Shown here piece by piece: positions 24,990 through 34,040 of a stretch of DNA of 64,000 nt; positions within the stretch are counted from its first letter, which is position 1; each line of letters begins with the position of its first letter. A model generated the notes under the pieces. It saw only the letters and a program-made list of their open reading frames with translations, was not told the DNA's origin and made no database searches. The position numbers were made by a program, and so were the translations under genes. The stretch spans positions 3,348,001-3,412,000 of the forward strand of contig NZ_CP007044.2 of NCBI RefSeq assembly GCF_000520015.2, in the 5' to 3' direction. Source of the DNA: Chania multitudinisentens RB-25 (GTDB lineage: Bacteria; Pseudomonadota; Gammaproteobacteria; Enterobacterales; Enterobacteriaceae).

Positions 24990-26000
24990 ATGGAAAAAAC
25001 GATAGCAGAGAAAAACAGCGGCGAAATGCGTGCGGGTGCGCGTTATGAAATGATCCGCCAGGTATTGGATGAGGCGATTCAGGCGGGTGCAGTCCCTGCG
25101 GGTTTGGTGCTCTTGGAAGGGCCATTGGCGGAAGTCTTTGGCACTAGCCGGGTGCCGGTTCGCAAGGCGTTGGGATTGCTGCATGAAAAAGGGGTGATTG
25201 CACGTTTTGAAGGCCGCGGTTTTATCGTCGCCGCCGAAGGGCAGAATGTGGAACCCCAGCGTTTACCGCTCAATCGTTCCGTGTTGGGGCTGTGCCAGCG
25301 TGATGAACTGGTGGATACCCGCAGCGCAGGGGAAAAGGTACTCGGTTATCTACAGGAAACGCTCTCTACCTGCATGGTGTTCGGCCATTATCAGGTGAAT
25401 GAAAGCGCGGCAGCAGAGTTTTATAGCGTGAGCCGCAGTATTATTCGTGAATCGTTGATGCGGCTGCGCGATCGCGGTCTGGTAGAAAAAGAATCCTATG
25501 CGCAATGGTTGGTTGGGCCGCTTACCGCACGCGAGATCACCGATCATTATGAAATTCGCGCCAGCCTGGAACCCATAGCCCTGTGCAAAGCGGCACCTTA
25601 CCTGCCGCGCCAGCTGTTGTTGGATAATCTGGATCGGCTGGCGCAGCTGGAGCAAGGGGATTTTTCACTGGCAGCTTTGGAAAGGGTGGAAGAAGATCTG
25701 CATATCCACTGCTTAGAACCATCGGGTAATAAAGCTATGCTGGCAGTGCTGCGCCAAAGCCAATCGCCGCTGATCGTTACGCGGATTTTTTACGATATGC
25801 TGGGAGTGAAAGTGGATGCAGTGATGCTGAATGAGCACCGGATGGTGTTGCAGATGCTGCTGCAAGGGGCTTATGACTCAGCGGCGTTGGGCTTGCGGGA
25901 TCACCTCAACCGTGCTCAAGCCCGTACACTTCAGCGGTTGAAGGTGATTTCGGTGCTGCCTGAACCGGAACTTCCACCCTATTTGCTGCGGCTGAGTTAA
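24990..26000 (+). CDS. GntR-family regulator with two winged-helix segments and FCD domain
   Basis: 336-residue transcription factor. A first winged helix-turn-helix lies near residues 20-75 (LAEVFGTSRVPVRKALGLLHEKGVIARFEGRGFIV). A second lies near 110-170 (AAAEFYSVSRSIIRESLMRLRDRGLVEK), then an all-helical FCD-like effector domain with EIRASLEPIAL and a histidine-bearing DHLNRAQ near the end. Ordinary FadR-type regulators have only one winged helix and are about 230-250 residues; this one is longer by one such domain. It is divergent to the amidase operon and probably controls it. The start at ATG 24990 is preferred over a TTG at 24972; neither has a strong ribosome site. Confidence 0.85.
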   Translation: MEKTIAEKNSGEMRAGARYEMIRQVLDEAIQAGAVPAGLVLLEGPLAEVFGTSRVPVRKALGLLHEKGVIARFEGRGFIVAAEGQNVEPQRLPLNRSVLGLCQRDELVDTRSAGEKVLGYLQETLSTCMVFGHYQVNESAAAEFYSVSRSIIRESLMRLRDRGLVEKESYAQWLVGPLTAREITDHYEIRASLEPIALCKAAPYLPRQLLLDNLDRLAQLEQGDFSLAALERVEEDLHIHCLEPSGNKAMLAVLRQSQSPLIVTRIFYDMLGVKVDAVMLNEHRMVLQMLLQGAYDSAALGLRDHLNRAQARTLQRLKVISVLPEPELPPYLLRLS

Positions 26001-26686
26001 TAGATATTTAGGTTAAGTACCATGAATTTATGGTTCATGCCAAATAGAACGTAATATTAATTGCGGTTAAATACCTATTCAATACTGTTAAATAAAGACA
26101 GGAAAGATAATACTAATCAGGTTAGGTTAAATAACATGTGTTTTTCGCTGAATAAATCGGGTTGATTAAAGATATAAAAAGAATCATCTGAATTTTATTT
26201 AATTAGACTTTAGTTGCCCTGGTTTTTTCCTGTTATGGCGAAAAGATCTTGATCTCTAAATAATAAAATAGCTTTGTGGTTTCTGATGAGGAACGTTTTT
26301 ATTCTGTTTCAGATTGCAAAAGAGGTGATGCTGAGGGTATTCCATTTGTGGTTTTTTATTTTCTGTTTTTATTGATGCATAATGGCTTTTTGACAAAGAT
26401 CATAAATATAAAATAAAAAAGAGTGCCTTTTTTATTAAAGGGTGTGATAGTATTTAAAGAACAAAAAATAAATTTTTAACGGGGTAAGTCATCTGACTTT
26501 TACCGTCATTCTGGTATTCATGCTCTCTGTGTTTTATGGCTTTTTATTTTTTAATATAATTTGACTTAATTCTGTCTGATTTAACTTAAATGCCAGGTTT
26601 AAGTTATTCACTAGGCGGTGGCGAAGTCATGCCACACTTTTCCGAAATACGCGGAAGTTTTATTATCATCTCGATGAGGAAATAAC
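26001..26686. other. AT-rich leader region of the fimbrial operon, no gene seen
   Basis: 686 bases without a credible coding frame, very AT-rich. It holds an imperfect palindrome at 26479-26506 (ACGG..TAAGTCA / TGACTT..CCGT) and a small stem TTCCG/CGGAA near 26641-26656, just before the pilin gene. I see no inverted-repeat pair around a promoter of the fimS kind and no recombinase gene, so phase switching by inversion is not supported. It probably carries the main fimbrial promoter and regulator sites such as H-NS-bound AT-rich DNA. Confidence 0.5.
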
Positions 26687-27238
26687 ATGTGTAAGCCTCT
26701 TTTAAATTTGACTCCGGCTGCCCTGTTACTGTTAATGGTGACGAGCAGTGTTCAAGCGGCCTCTAACGCACAGATGATTATCACCGCTAGCGTGGTGGCC
26801 GCGGCGTGTGATGTCAGCCTTTCAACCAGTAATCTGGATCTGGGTAACTATACGCCCAGTGATTTTTCCGGGGTCGCAAACCCCATTTCTGCCAGCAAGA
26901 AGCAGTTCATCGTCGGTATCAGCAATTGTCAAACTCCGCTGGCTGCCAATGATATCGCCCAATTGACCATAACAGGCCAAACCCTGGCGGGGAACCCAAC
27001 GCTGTTTAACAGCAACAATACCAACACCGGCGTGATGTTAAGCCAGGTTTCTACCCCCACCGACTACCTGAAAAATGGTGATGTTCTCTCTGTGGCCACG
27101 GCAGGGGGAACGCCCTCAACGGAAGATTTCAACGGTAAAACCCTGAGCTTGCAGGCGGGGTTGGCCGCGACGACGACCTCGGGTATCAATTTTGGTGCTG
27201 TTAACGCGCCGATCCTGTTCAGTTTTACTTACAACTGA
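26687..27238 (+). CDS. Major fimbrial subunit (pilin)
   Basis: 183-residue pilin with signal peptide ending SSVQAAS. The mature part begins with an alternating donor-strand-like segment (NAQMIITASVVAAACDVSLS), has two cysteines near residues 42 and 81 (AACDVS, ISNCQT) for the pilin disulfide, and ends FSFTYN, the aromatic beta-zipper end bound by chaperones. The first gene of the operon, it is followed by a 117-base gap with a hairpin, which commonly keeps pilin mRNA more abundant than the assembly genes. GAGGAAATAAC precedes the ATG. Confidence 0.9.
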   Translation: MCKPLLNLTPAALLLLMVTSSVQAASNAQMIITASVVAAACDVSLSTSNLDLGNYTPSDFSGVANPISASKKQFIVGISNCQTPLAANDIAQLTITGQTLAGNPTLFNSNNTNTGVMLSQVSTPTDYLKNGDVLSVATAGGTPSTEDFNGKTLSLQAGLAATTTSGINFGAVNAPILFSFTYN

Positions 27239-27301
27239 GTGCTGTTAGTGGGTGAGTCGTTCGTTCAGGTTGGCTTGGTGCTGTAGGGGAATGGAGATTA
27301 A

Positions 27302-27316
27302 GGCACATTTTGTGCC
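27302..27316 (+). terminator. Small hairpin after the pilin gene
   Basis: GGCACA and TGTGCC with a three-base loop in the gap between the pilin and the first chaperone. It may act as an attenuator or RNA-processing/stability element. No T-run follows directly. Confidence 0.4.
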
Positions 27317-27355
27317 CATCTTCTGGCCTGTTTTTCCGTCCGCAGGAGTTGCCAT

Positions 27356-28072
27356 ATGCAGCGTTTGCTCTTGTCATTATCCCTTATTTCACCATTGTTG
27401 ATGTGCTCTACCGTGGCACGAGCGGAAGGGTTTGGCATCAATGCGACCCGTCTGATTTACCCTCAGGGTGAGAGCAGTATTATGGTGTCGGTGCGTAATA
27501 CGACGACCAAACAACCCTTCCTGGTGCAGGCATCAGTCAGTCACCTGAAAGACAAAAATCAACCTGCTCCATTTTATGTGAGGCCACCTTTGTTTCGCAT
27601 GGAACCCGGTGGTGTTAATCAGATCCGTATTGTTGCACAGGGCATCAATGCGCCCAGTGACCGGGAGTCGGTATTTTATTTCCATGCCAGTGCTATCCCG
27701 GCCAGTACAGCACCTGTGGTGGGTGAGCGGAATTTTGGGATATACGGCACTGTCCAATTTGGTGTGAGCAACATCATCAAACTGTTTTACCGACCCAGCG
27801 GTTTACCGTCATCTTCACTTGCTGCGCAAGAGGGATTGCAATTTTCTTTGGTGCAGGGAGGGCTGGAAGTCAGTAACCCATCGCCATATTTTGTCAGCTT
27901 TGCCACTCTTCGTGTAGCCGGGAAAGCGTTCAAATTGGATACTCCAGGCGCTTTAATGCTCGCTCCGTTTAGCGAACACACCTACCAGACCACTGCCACC
28001 CGGGGAACGGTTGAGTGGCAAACCATCAACGACGAAGGGGGCATCAATGCGTTTAGCTATGTGCTGCCATAA
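27356..28072 (+). CDS. Fimbrial periplasmic chaperone 1
   Basis: 238-residue PapD-type chaperone with a signal peptide ending VARAEG. The N-terminal Ig domain has FGINATRLIYPQGESSIMVSVRN, with the conserved Arg that anchors the subunit C-terminus. APSDRESVFYFHASAIPA (about 100-117) is the family signature and IIKLFYRP marks the domain boundary. It escorts subunits to the usher by donor-strand complementation. Its end overlaps the next gene by 26 bases. This is one of three chaperones in the operon and not closely similar to the other two, suggesting each serves different subunits. Confidence 0.92.
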   Translation: MQRLLLSLSLISPLLMCSTVARAEGFGINATRLIYPQGESSIMVSVRNTTTKQPFLVQASVSHLKDKNQPAPFYVRPPLFRMEPGGVNQIRIVAQGINAPSDRESVFYFHASAIPASTAPVVGERNFGIYGTVQFGVSNIIKLFYRPSGLPSSSLAAQEGLQFSLVQGGLEVSNPSPYFVSFATLRVAGKAFKLDTPGALMLAPFSEHTYQTTATRGTVEWQTINDEGGINAFSYVLP

Positions 28073-28604
28073 TGTTGTCTGGCTAATCGTGGCGCTAGGG
28101 GGTTTTCATTATTCTGAGGTCAAGGCGGAAGGCGTGGTTTTCAATTTTTCTGCCACCATTAACCCCGGCACCTGCACATTCAGCCTGAATAACCATCAGT
28201 TAGCGTTGGGTTCTATTGCTGGGGCGCAGCTTCAACCCAGTTCATTACAACTGATACAGCCGTTTAGTCTGATCGTGCAAAATTGCAGGGGAACCGATGC
28301 CAACCTGACTCCGATGGTGCATGTCAGCGGCGAGGGGGTAACCCGGAGTGGTAAATGGCTGTTCCGCTCCAGTGACTCCAAGGCTCAGGGCGTTGGCGTG
28401 ATGTTGGTCAACGCAGCAATGCCGCCAGTGTATAGCGATACTGAAGTCAAAGTCGGTGACGATATCCCGCTGGCAGGAAAAGGAATCAATCCGCGCGATC
28501 AGGATGTGACGTTTTATGCAGGTATCACCTGCGGAGCATCCTGTGCAGATCTACAACCAGGGAAATTAACCGCACGCATCCTGTTCAACCTGGCCTATCG
28601 CTGA
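28047..28604 (+). CDS. Minor fimbrial subunit
   Basis: 185-residue pilin-like protein. A signal peptide (MRLAMCCHNVVWLIVALGGFHYSEVKAEG) is followed by FNFSATINPGTCTFSLNN, a donor-strand segment with the first pilin cysteine; VQNCRG carries the second. A further CGASC pair occurs near residues 166-170, unusual for pilins. It ends ARILFNLAYR in the beta-zipper pattern. The start at 28047 lies inside chaperone 1 after GGGGG; upstream frame to 28011 is open. It is probably an adaptor or terminator subunit; which one cannot be told. Confidence 0.8.
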   Translation: MRLAMCCHNVVWLIVALGGFHYSEVKAEGVVFNFSATINPGTCTFSLNNHQLALGSIAGAQLQPSSLQLIQPFSLIVQNCRGTDANLTPMVHVSGEGVTRSGKWLFRSSDSKAQGVGVMLVNAAMPPVYSDTEVKVGDDIPLAGKGINPRDQDVTFYAGITCGASCADLQPGKLTARILFNLAYR

Positions 28605-28613
28605 GAGGCCAAC

Positions 28614-29327
28614 ATGCGCTGGATATTGAGGGTGCCGGTAGTCTGGGTTTGCCTGCTGTTTTCTGAACAGAACGGGGCAGCAGCCAATGGGGGGATCAGC
28701 CTGGGGCAAACCCGGGTGATTTTTTCGGCGGCTGATAAAGCGCAGACCGTGAAGGTGAAAAATACCGATGGTCAGACCTACCTGATCCAAAGCAAGGTTT
28801 TACCTGCCTCTGGTAAGAGTGGGGGGACGCCGTTTATTGTGATACCCCCGTTGTTTGCTCTCCACGCTGAAAGCCAGCAACTGCTGCGTATTGTGTCACA
28901 AGGGGGGGAATTTCCCTCCGATCGCGAGTCTCTGTTTTACCTGGAAGTATTGGCTATTCCTACGCTGGCTGGCAAAGAAAAGGCGGCTGTTCAAGTCTCA
29001 ATGGGGCTGCGTTTTGTGCTGAAGATGTTCTATCGCCCTGCGGGGTTGAATGTCGCTCCTGCTGCCTGCCGTTTGCAAATGCTGGCTCATCCTGACGGGG
29101 TGCGTATAAAAAACCCAACGCCATACTACCAGACTCTGGGGCGGCTGGTGGTGAACAACACGAGCGTCAACCTGCATATTTCCCCTTCAATGCTGGCCCC
29201 GCTGAGTGAACAGATTTATTCGCTGGGTGGGCGTGCCACGCGTGCAGAATGGCAAACCCTGACTGATTATGGTGACCTGTCGGCGCTATGCCAGCAAATT
29301 GTCTCGCCCATACAGGAAAAGCCATGA
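28614..29327 (+). CDS. Fimbrial periplasmic chaperone 2
   Basis: 237-residue PapD-type chaperone with signal peptide ending GAAANG. GGISLGQTRVIFSAADKAQTVKVKN is the N-terminal strand region with the conserved Arg, and FPSDRESLFYLEVLAIPT is the signature. VLKMFYRPAGL marks the hinge. GAGAGG lies six bases before the ATG. Its stop overlaps the start of chaperone 3 (ATGA). It is clearly diverged from chaperones 1 and 3. Confidence 0.9.
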   Translation: MRWILRVPVVWVCLLFSEQNGAAANGGISLGQTRVIFSAADKAQTVKVKNTDGQTYLIQSKVLPASGKSGGTPFIVIPPLFALHAESQQLLRIVSQGGEFPSDRESLFYLEVLAIPTLAGKEKAAVQVSMGLRFVLKMFYRPAGLNVAPAACRLQMLAHPDGVRIKNPTPYYQTLGRLVVNNTSVNLHISPSMLAPLSEQIYSLGGRATRAEWQTLTDYGDLSALCQQIVSPIQEKP

Positions 29328-30091
29328 ACAGATTATTGCATCAATGTGGGGTTGCCTTGACGCTCTGCCTGGCAATGCTCCATTTCAATATGGCGGGTGC
29401 GCAATCCGGCCCCGCGCAGCCCAAAGGGATTTCATTTTATGTATTGCGGGTGATTTACCCGGCCAGCGCCAGAAAAGGCGTCATTCTAACGGCTTATAAC
29501 AACGCTGCGGAACCCTATCTGGTGCAGTCCTGGATTCGGCCCGTTGATCCACTGACAGGCAATGTCGATTTGGTAGATACCGGCACGCGCAAAATGCCCT
29601 TTATTGTGACGCCGCCGCTGGCACGTTTGGAGGCCAAGGGGCAACTGACGTTGCGTATTCGGCATAACGGTGAACCATTGCCTGGCGATCGTGAGTCGGT
29701 ATTTTTTATCTCAATGAAAGCGATCCCGGCCAGCCAGCAACCCGCACCCCAGGAAAAAACCGGGCAGATGATGCTTACGATAGTCAGCAGTATGAAAGTG
29801 TTCTATCGGCCCGAAGGGTTGGCTAAACGTGCGGTGGCTGATGTTGCCAACCAACTGCGCTTTCGGCGGGAAGGTGACCGGTTGGTTGCCGCAAATCCTA
29901 CCCCATACTGGCTCACGTTCTCTCGCCTAAGGGTAGGGGACGTTGTGCTGCCCAAAGCACAACTGCGTCTGATGGTTCCTCCGAAGGGGCAGCAGAGCTA
30001 TCGCTTGCCGAAGCAGGCTGTGGGAACGGTGATCTGGCAACTGATTGATGAAGATGGCTGGGATACACCGCCAGAACAACAACTTCCGTAG
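29324..30091 (+). CDS. Fimbrial periplasmic chaperone 3
   Basis: 255-residue PapD-type chaperone. Signal peptide MNRLLHQCGVALTLCLAMLHF to AGAQ, then GISFYVLRVIYPASARKGVILTAYNN with the conserved Arg, LPGDRESVFFISMKAIPA as signature and MKVFYRPEGL at the hinge. The start at 29324 overlaps the chaperone 2 stop; upstream frame to 29288 is inside that gene. It is the longest of the three chaperones and lies 107 bases before the usher gene. Confidence 0.9.
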   Translation: MNRLLHQCGVALTLCLAMLHFNMAGAQSGPAQPKGISFYVLRVIYPASARKGVILTAYNNAAEPYLVQSWIRPVDPLTGNVDLVDTGTRKMPFIVTPPLARLEAKGQLTLRIRHNGEPLPGDRESVFFISMKAIPASQQPAPQEKTGQMMLTIVSSMKVFYRPEGLAKRAVADVANQLRFRREGDRLVAANPTPYWLTFSRLRVGDVVLPKAQLRLMVPPKGQQSYRLPKQAVGTVIWQLIDEDGWDTPPEQQLP

Positions 30092-30198
30092 TTTTGCTCG
30101 GGTATTAGGCGGCAGTACGTTCACATGGCCCCATTCACCGGGGCTGCGACGGCAACACGGTCAATCAAGGGATACAGCCTAGGTTGAGGAGAATCACG

Positions 30199-32781
30199 AT
30201 GAGTAAACCACGAACTGATTCCGGGCTACTGCCTACCATGGCCGGTGCTGCCTTGCTGGTAGGGGTTCCCAGTTGGGGAGGTGATTATTTTGACCCTGGG
30301 TTGCTGTCGCTGACCGGCGGATTACCGGCTACTGCCGATCTGAGTACCTTTGCGAAGCAAGGCAGCATCCCCGCCGGAACCTATTTGGTGAATCTGTTTG
30401 TCAATGATATTGACAGTGGGCAGCATACGCTGCTGTTCAAAGACGCGAGTGATGGAAAGGTTGCCCCCCAACTTACCCCCGCTTTTCTTTACCAGCAGGG
30501 GGTGAATACCAAGGCGCTGCCAGCCTTTGCTGATCTACCAGAAGATATGCCAGTGGAACATCTGACAACCCTTATTCCTGATTCTGCGGTTCAGTTTGAT
30601 TTAGCCCGGCTTCGCCTGGATATCACGATTCCGCAGGTGGCGATGCAGCCGAATATTCAAGGGGCGATTGACCCGGCGCTGTGGGACGACGGCGTACCCG
30701 CACTGCTTCTCAATTATACGCTGAGTGGGGGGCGTAACTGGCTGGATGCGCAGTACGGGATGGCAAAAAGTTCACAAACCAACCTGTTTGCCAACGTGCG
30801 CAGCGGTGTTAACTGGCAGGCCTGGCGGTTGCGCAGCGACATGATTTATACCCGTAACACCAGCGATAGAGAGGATGGTCCGTCAACGATTAGCCAAGGA
30901 ATGCAGTTTACCAACACCTTTCTGCAACGGGATATCCGGCCTTGGCGTTCAGAGCTCCTGATGGGCGAAAGCAGCACGGATAACGATGTGTTTGACAGCA
31001 TCCCTTTCCGCGGAGTGAAGCTCAATTCCAGTGACGATATGTTGCCCATCAGTCTGCGCGGTTTTGCCCCCGAGATTACCGGGATTGCGCAAAGCAATGC
31101 GCGAGTGGCGGTAAAGCAGAATGGGAACGTGGTGTATCAGACTTATGTGGCACCGGGGCCATTTCGTATTACCGATCTTTTTCAGACCGGGCAAGGCGGC
31201 GATCTGACCGTAACCATCACCGAGTCAGACGGCACAGTTCGGACTCAATCGGTGGCTTTCTCTGCGCTGCCCGTGATGCGGCGTCCTGGTAGCCTCAAAT
31301 ATGAAGTGACAGCTGGCCGCTATAACGGTGGGATAACGGTTAACTCACAGGAGGCCAATTTCTTGCTGGGTACGGCCATTTATGGCTTACCGCACGGGGT
31401 GACGCTGTATGGCGGTGGGCTGGTTGCTAAAGATTACCTGTCTATGGTGGCGGGAAGCGGGGTTTCTCTCGGTTATCTGGGGGCGCTTTCTGCGGATATC
31501 ACGCATTCAACAGCCACGCTCTACGGGCAGGATGAACAACGGCAGGGAACGTCTTATCGGATGCGATATGCCAAGAGCCTGCTGGAAACAGGGACTTCGG
31601 TAGATCTGGCGGCCTACCGCTATTCGACGCGCCATTATTACAGCTTTGCCGACTTCAATAATCTGGGCTTCCGGCTGAGTGACGGGCAGGTTCCTTGGGC
31701 GTTGGAGCGCCAACGCTCTAATTTGCAGATACGGCTCAATCAGCAGTTGGGCAACTGGGGAGCACTGTATTTTTCGGCGTCCCGTAATGATTTTTGGGGT
31801 AATAAACGGGTAATGAACTCGGTATCTGCGGGTTACAACGGCAGCTATCGTGGGGTGAGTTATGGGGTGGCGTACAGTGTTGATCGCATTAAAGGGGACG
31901 GCAGTTGGCCGGAGAATCGCCAACTCTCTTTGAATATGCAGGTGCCTTTGAGTTTATTCAGCGCCTCGCCTGCGTTGAATCGCAGTTATGTCAGTTATCA
32001 GATGCTGTGTAACAACAATGGTCAGCAACAGCAGCAGATGGGGCTCAATGGAACAGCGTTAGATGAGCGGCTGTCTTACAGCGTGGTGCAGGGGTGGTCG
32101 AAAAGAGACAGTAATAACAGCATGTTGAATATCGGTTATCGGGGTAGCAAGGGAATGGCGAACGTTGGTTACAGTTACGGTAGCCAGAATCGTTCGTTGA
32201 ATATGAGCGGAAGTGGGGCGGTGGTGGTACACCCGCAGGGTGTGACGTTCAGCCAGATGCTGGGCAGTTCTGTGGCTTTGGTTCGCGCCCCTGAGGCCGG
32301 TGGCGTCAGTGTGATGAACGGCAATATTCAAACGGACAGCCGTGGTTATGCCATTGTGCCGTATCTATCGAGCTATCAGAACAACCGCATCAGCCTAAAT
32401 CCTTCAACCTTGCCGGATAATGTTGATTTGACTCAGTCCAGCTTAAACGTATACCCGACGAAAGGAGCAGTAGTGCTGGTGAACTTTGCTACGCGGGTGG
32501 GCTATCAGGTATTAATGACGTTAAAACAAGGGGATATTCCGATACCGTTTGGAGCGCTGGTGATGCTGGAACAGGCAACAGGCAGCGAGCCGAATACCTC
32601 GATTGTGGGGGATGCCGGGCAGGTATACCTGAGTGGTTTACCTGAATCTGGTGCATTGCAGGTGAGCTGGGGGCGCAACCAGGGGCAGCAGTGCAGAGTG
32701 TTGTTCACTCTTAACGGTGTGGCAAAACCGGCTGCAAACACACCAATACGTGTATTGGATGCACGTTGTGAAGGGGCATAA
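30199..32781 (+). CDS. Fimbrial outer-membrane usher
   Basis: 860-residue usher, the outer-membrane pore that assembles and exports the fimbria. A leader ending about PSWGGDYF is followed by the N-terminal chaperone-binding domain (FDPGLLSLTGG onward), a 24-strand barrel with plug (segments such as GFAPEITGIAQSNARVAVKQNG and PGPFRITDL, about 285-330) and C-terminal domains ending with a cysteine region (CRVLFTLNG, VLDARC). The length fits classical FimD/PapC-type ushers. ATG 30199 has GAGGAGA nine bases upstream. The 107-base gap before it contains a small GCCCC/GGGGC stem (30128-30144). Confidence 0.94.
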   Translation: MSKPRTDSGLLPTMAGAALLVGVPSWGGDYFDPGLLSLTGGLPATADLSTFAKQGSIPAGTYLVNLFVNDIDSGQHTLLFKDASDGKVAPQLTPAFLYQQGVNTKALPAFADLPEDMPVEHLTTLIPDSAVQFDLARLRLDITIPQVAMQPNIQGAIDPALWDDGVPALLLNYTLSGGRNWLDAQYGMAKSSQTNLFANVRSGVNWQAWRLRSDMIYTRNTSDREDGPSTISQGMQFTNTFLQRDIRPWRSELLMGESSTDNDVFDSIPFRGVKLNSSDDMLPISLRGFAPEITGIAQSNARVAVKQNGNVVYQTYVAPGPFRITDLFQTGQGGDLTVTITESDGTVRTQSVAFSALPVMRRPGSLKYEVTAGRYNGGITVNSQEANFLLGTAIYGLPHGVTLYGGGLVAKDYLSMVAGSGVSLGYLGALSADITHSTATLYGQDEQRQGTSYRMRYAKSLLETGTSVDLAAYRYSTRHYYSFADFNNLGFRLSDGQVPWALERQRSNLQIRLNQQLGNWGALYFSASRNDFWGNKRVMNSVSAGYNGSYRGVSYGVAYSVDRIKGDGSWPENRQLSLNMQVPLSLFSASPALNRSYVSYQMLCNNNGQQQQQMGLNGTALDERLSYSVVQGWSKRDSNNSMLNIGYRGSKGMANVGYSYGSQNRSLNMSGSGAVVVHPQGVTFSQMLGSSVALVRAPEAGGVSVMNGNIQTDSRGYAIVPYLSSYQNNRISLNPSTLPDNVDLTQSSLNVYPTKGAVVLVNFATRVGYQVLMTLKQGDIPIPFGALVMLEQATGSEPNTSIVGDAGQVYLSGLPESGALQVSWGRNQGQQCRVLFTLNGVAKPAANTPIRVLDARCEGA

Positions 32782-32783
32782 CG

Positions 32784-33944
32784 ATGAAGAACAACATGGG
32801 GGAAGCAGGGCGTGCCGTGAAACAGCAAGTAGCAAAAATCGGGTCTGGGCTGGGTTATGGAAAATTATACCTGCGTGCCCTGCCAATACTTTTGATATCG
32901 GCTGTACAGGCTGAAACCATCACAATAGGTCGAGGCAGCGGGATCGTCTGGGAAGGGGGGGCGTTTAGCGGGAGTTTGAGTGGCCCGTTAGGTATGACAA
33001 GATTAGGTAATGTCTCGATACTCTCGATTGGAACCTCGGAGGTTATATGTGATTTTATCGGTGCACAGGGGGCTACGGTTAGCGGAACGCGTGGATTGCA
33101 ATTGGCTCCAGGGGTGATTCTGGTTCCCCGTATGAGCGTTAATGGGTTATTCACCCGCTATGATGGGAGCTCGGCCACGTTTGCGGGAACGGTAGGATAT
33201 CCTCAGAACACCATGTTGATGGATAACGGTAAAAACATGCATAAGTTTGAACAATTATCACCCTGGTGTTTCAGCCCTGAGGGTTCATTCACTGCTATTA
33301 TGGATAATTACTATTCAGCCACCGGTTCTCGGCAACTGAATTATTCCGGCGGTTGGGTCATTCTGACGGATGGAACGCAAACAACGCAGGATAATATCCT
33401 GCTCCCGCCGGTTTATGTCGGTTCATACGTTGTGGGAGGGACGACGGGTAATCTCTCTAAGCAAATACTTCCCACCACGATCAGCCTGCGTATTTCCAGC
33501 GTGGAATGCACTGTTGCTACCACAACGGCGATTGATTTTGGTGCCGTTGAGCGGGATGACATGCCGGGCGCAGAAATAGCCTCGCTTTCTTACCCATTGG
33601 TTGTTGCCTGTGAGCAGGTGTCTGACAAAATTAATACCAATATCAACCTGCAATTCCGCGCTATCACTGGTCTGTATAACAATGATCCAGCAAAGTTGGC
33701 GTTGCGCCAGGGTGGTGGTTATATCACTGGGGAAATGAGCCATGGTGTGACGGGGAACGCTGATTGTAATGGAACGACAGGGATTTCCTTTGATAACCGT
33801 CAACTGAAAATAGGTGACATGAACAATTCAGAAACGGCCAAAGTCTTTAACCAGCAGGTGAAATGGCGATTATGTTCTGGCGGAGAACGTTTACCCACAG
33901 GCCCTGTTGATGCCTCAGCGGAAATGCTGGTGACGTTTAATTAG
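32784..33944 (+). CDS. Two-domain fimbrial tip adhesin
   Basis: 386-residue last gene of the operon. The leader has a long polar n-region followed by LYLRALPILLISAVQAET. The first about 200 residues after it form a non-pilin receptor-binding-like domain (GRGSGIVWEGGAFSGSLSG..., one cysteine pair). The C-terminal half is a pilin domain with LRISSVECTVATTTAIDFGAVE as donor-strand-accepting start and MLVTFN as beta-zipper end. This architecture and its place after the usher fit a tip adhesin such as FimH or YraK; the ligand is unknown. It starts two bases after the usher stop with AAGGGG upstream. Confidence 0.85.
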   Translation: MKNNMGEAGRAVKQQVAKIGSGLGYGKLYLRALPILLISAVQAETITIGRGSGIVWEGGAFSGSLSGPLGMTRLGNVSILSIGTSEVICDFIGAQGATVSGTRGLQLAPGVILVPRMSVNGLFTRYDGSSATFAGTVGYPQNTMLMDNGKNMHKFEQLSPWCFSPEGSFTAIMDNYYSATGSRQLNYSGGWVILTDGTQTTQDNILLPPVYVGSYVVGGTTGNLSKQILPTTISLRISSVECTVATTTAIDFGAVERDDMPGAEIASLSYPLVVACEQVSDKINTNINLQFRAITGLYNNDPAKLALRQGGGYITGEMSHGVTGNADCNGTTGISFDNRQLKIGDMNNSETAKVFNQQVKWRLCSGGERLPTGPVDASAEMLVTFN

Positions 33945-33980
33945 GTTTACTGTACCCGTTGCCATATAGCAAAACGCTAC

Positions 33981-34012
33981 ACGGCGCGCCGGATCATTAT
34001 CCAGCACGCCGT
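33981..34012. terminator. Terminator after the fimbrial operon
   Basis: Long imperfect stem, left arm ACGGCGCGCCGGAT, right arm ATCCAGCACGCCGT, followed by GTTTTTG on the plus strand. It ends the fimbrial operon and may also act on the converging marR-type gene (AAAACG on the other side). Confidence 0.8.
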
Positions 34013-34040
34013 TTTTGTGTTTGAACGGTTTCTGCACCCG

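Noticed and set aside
26001..26686. Invertible promoter (fimS-like phase switch) upstream of the fimbriae.
   Set aside because: No flanking inverted-repeat pair of suitable size and no site-specific recombinase gene were seen.
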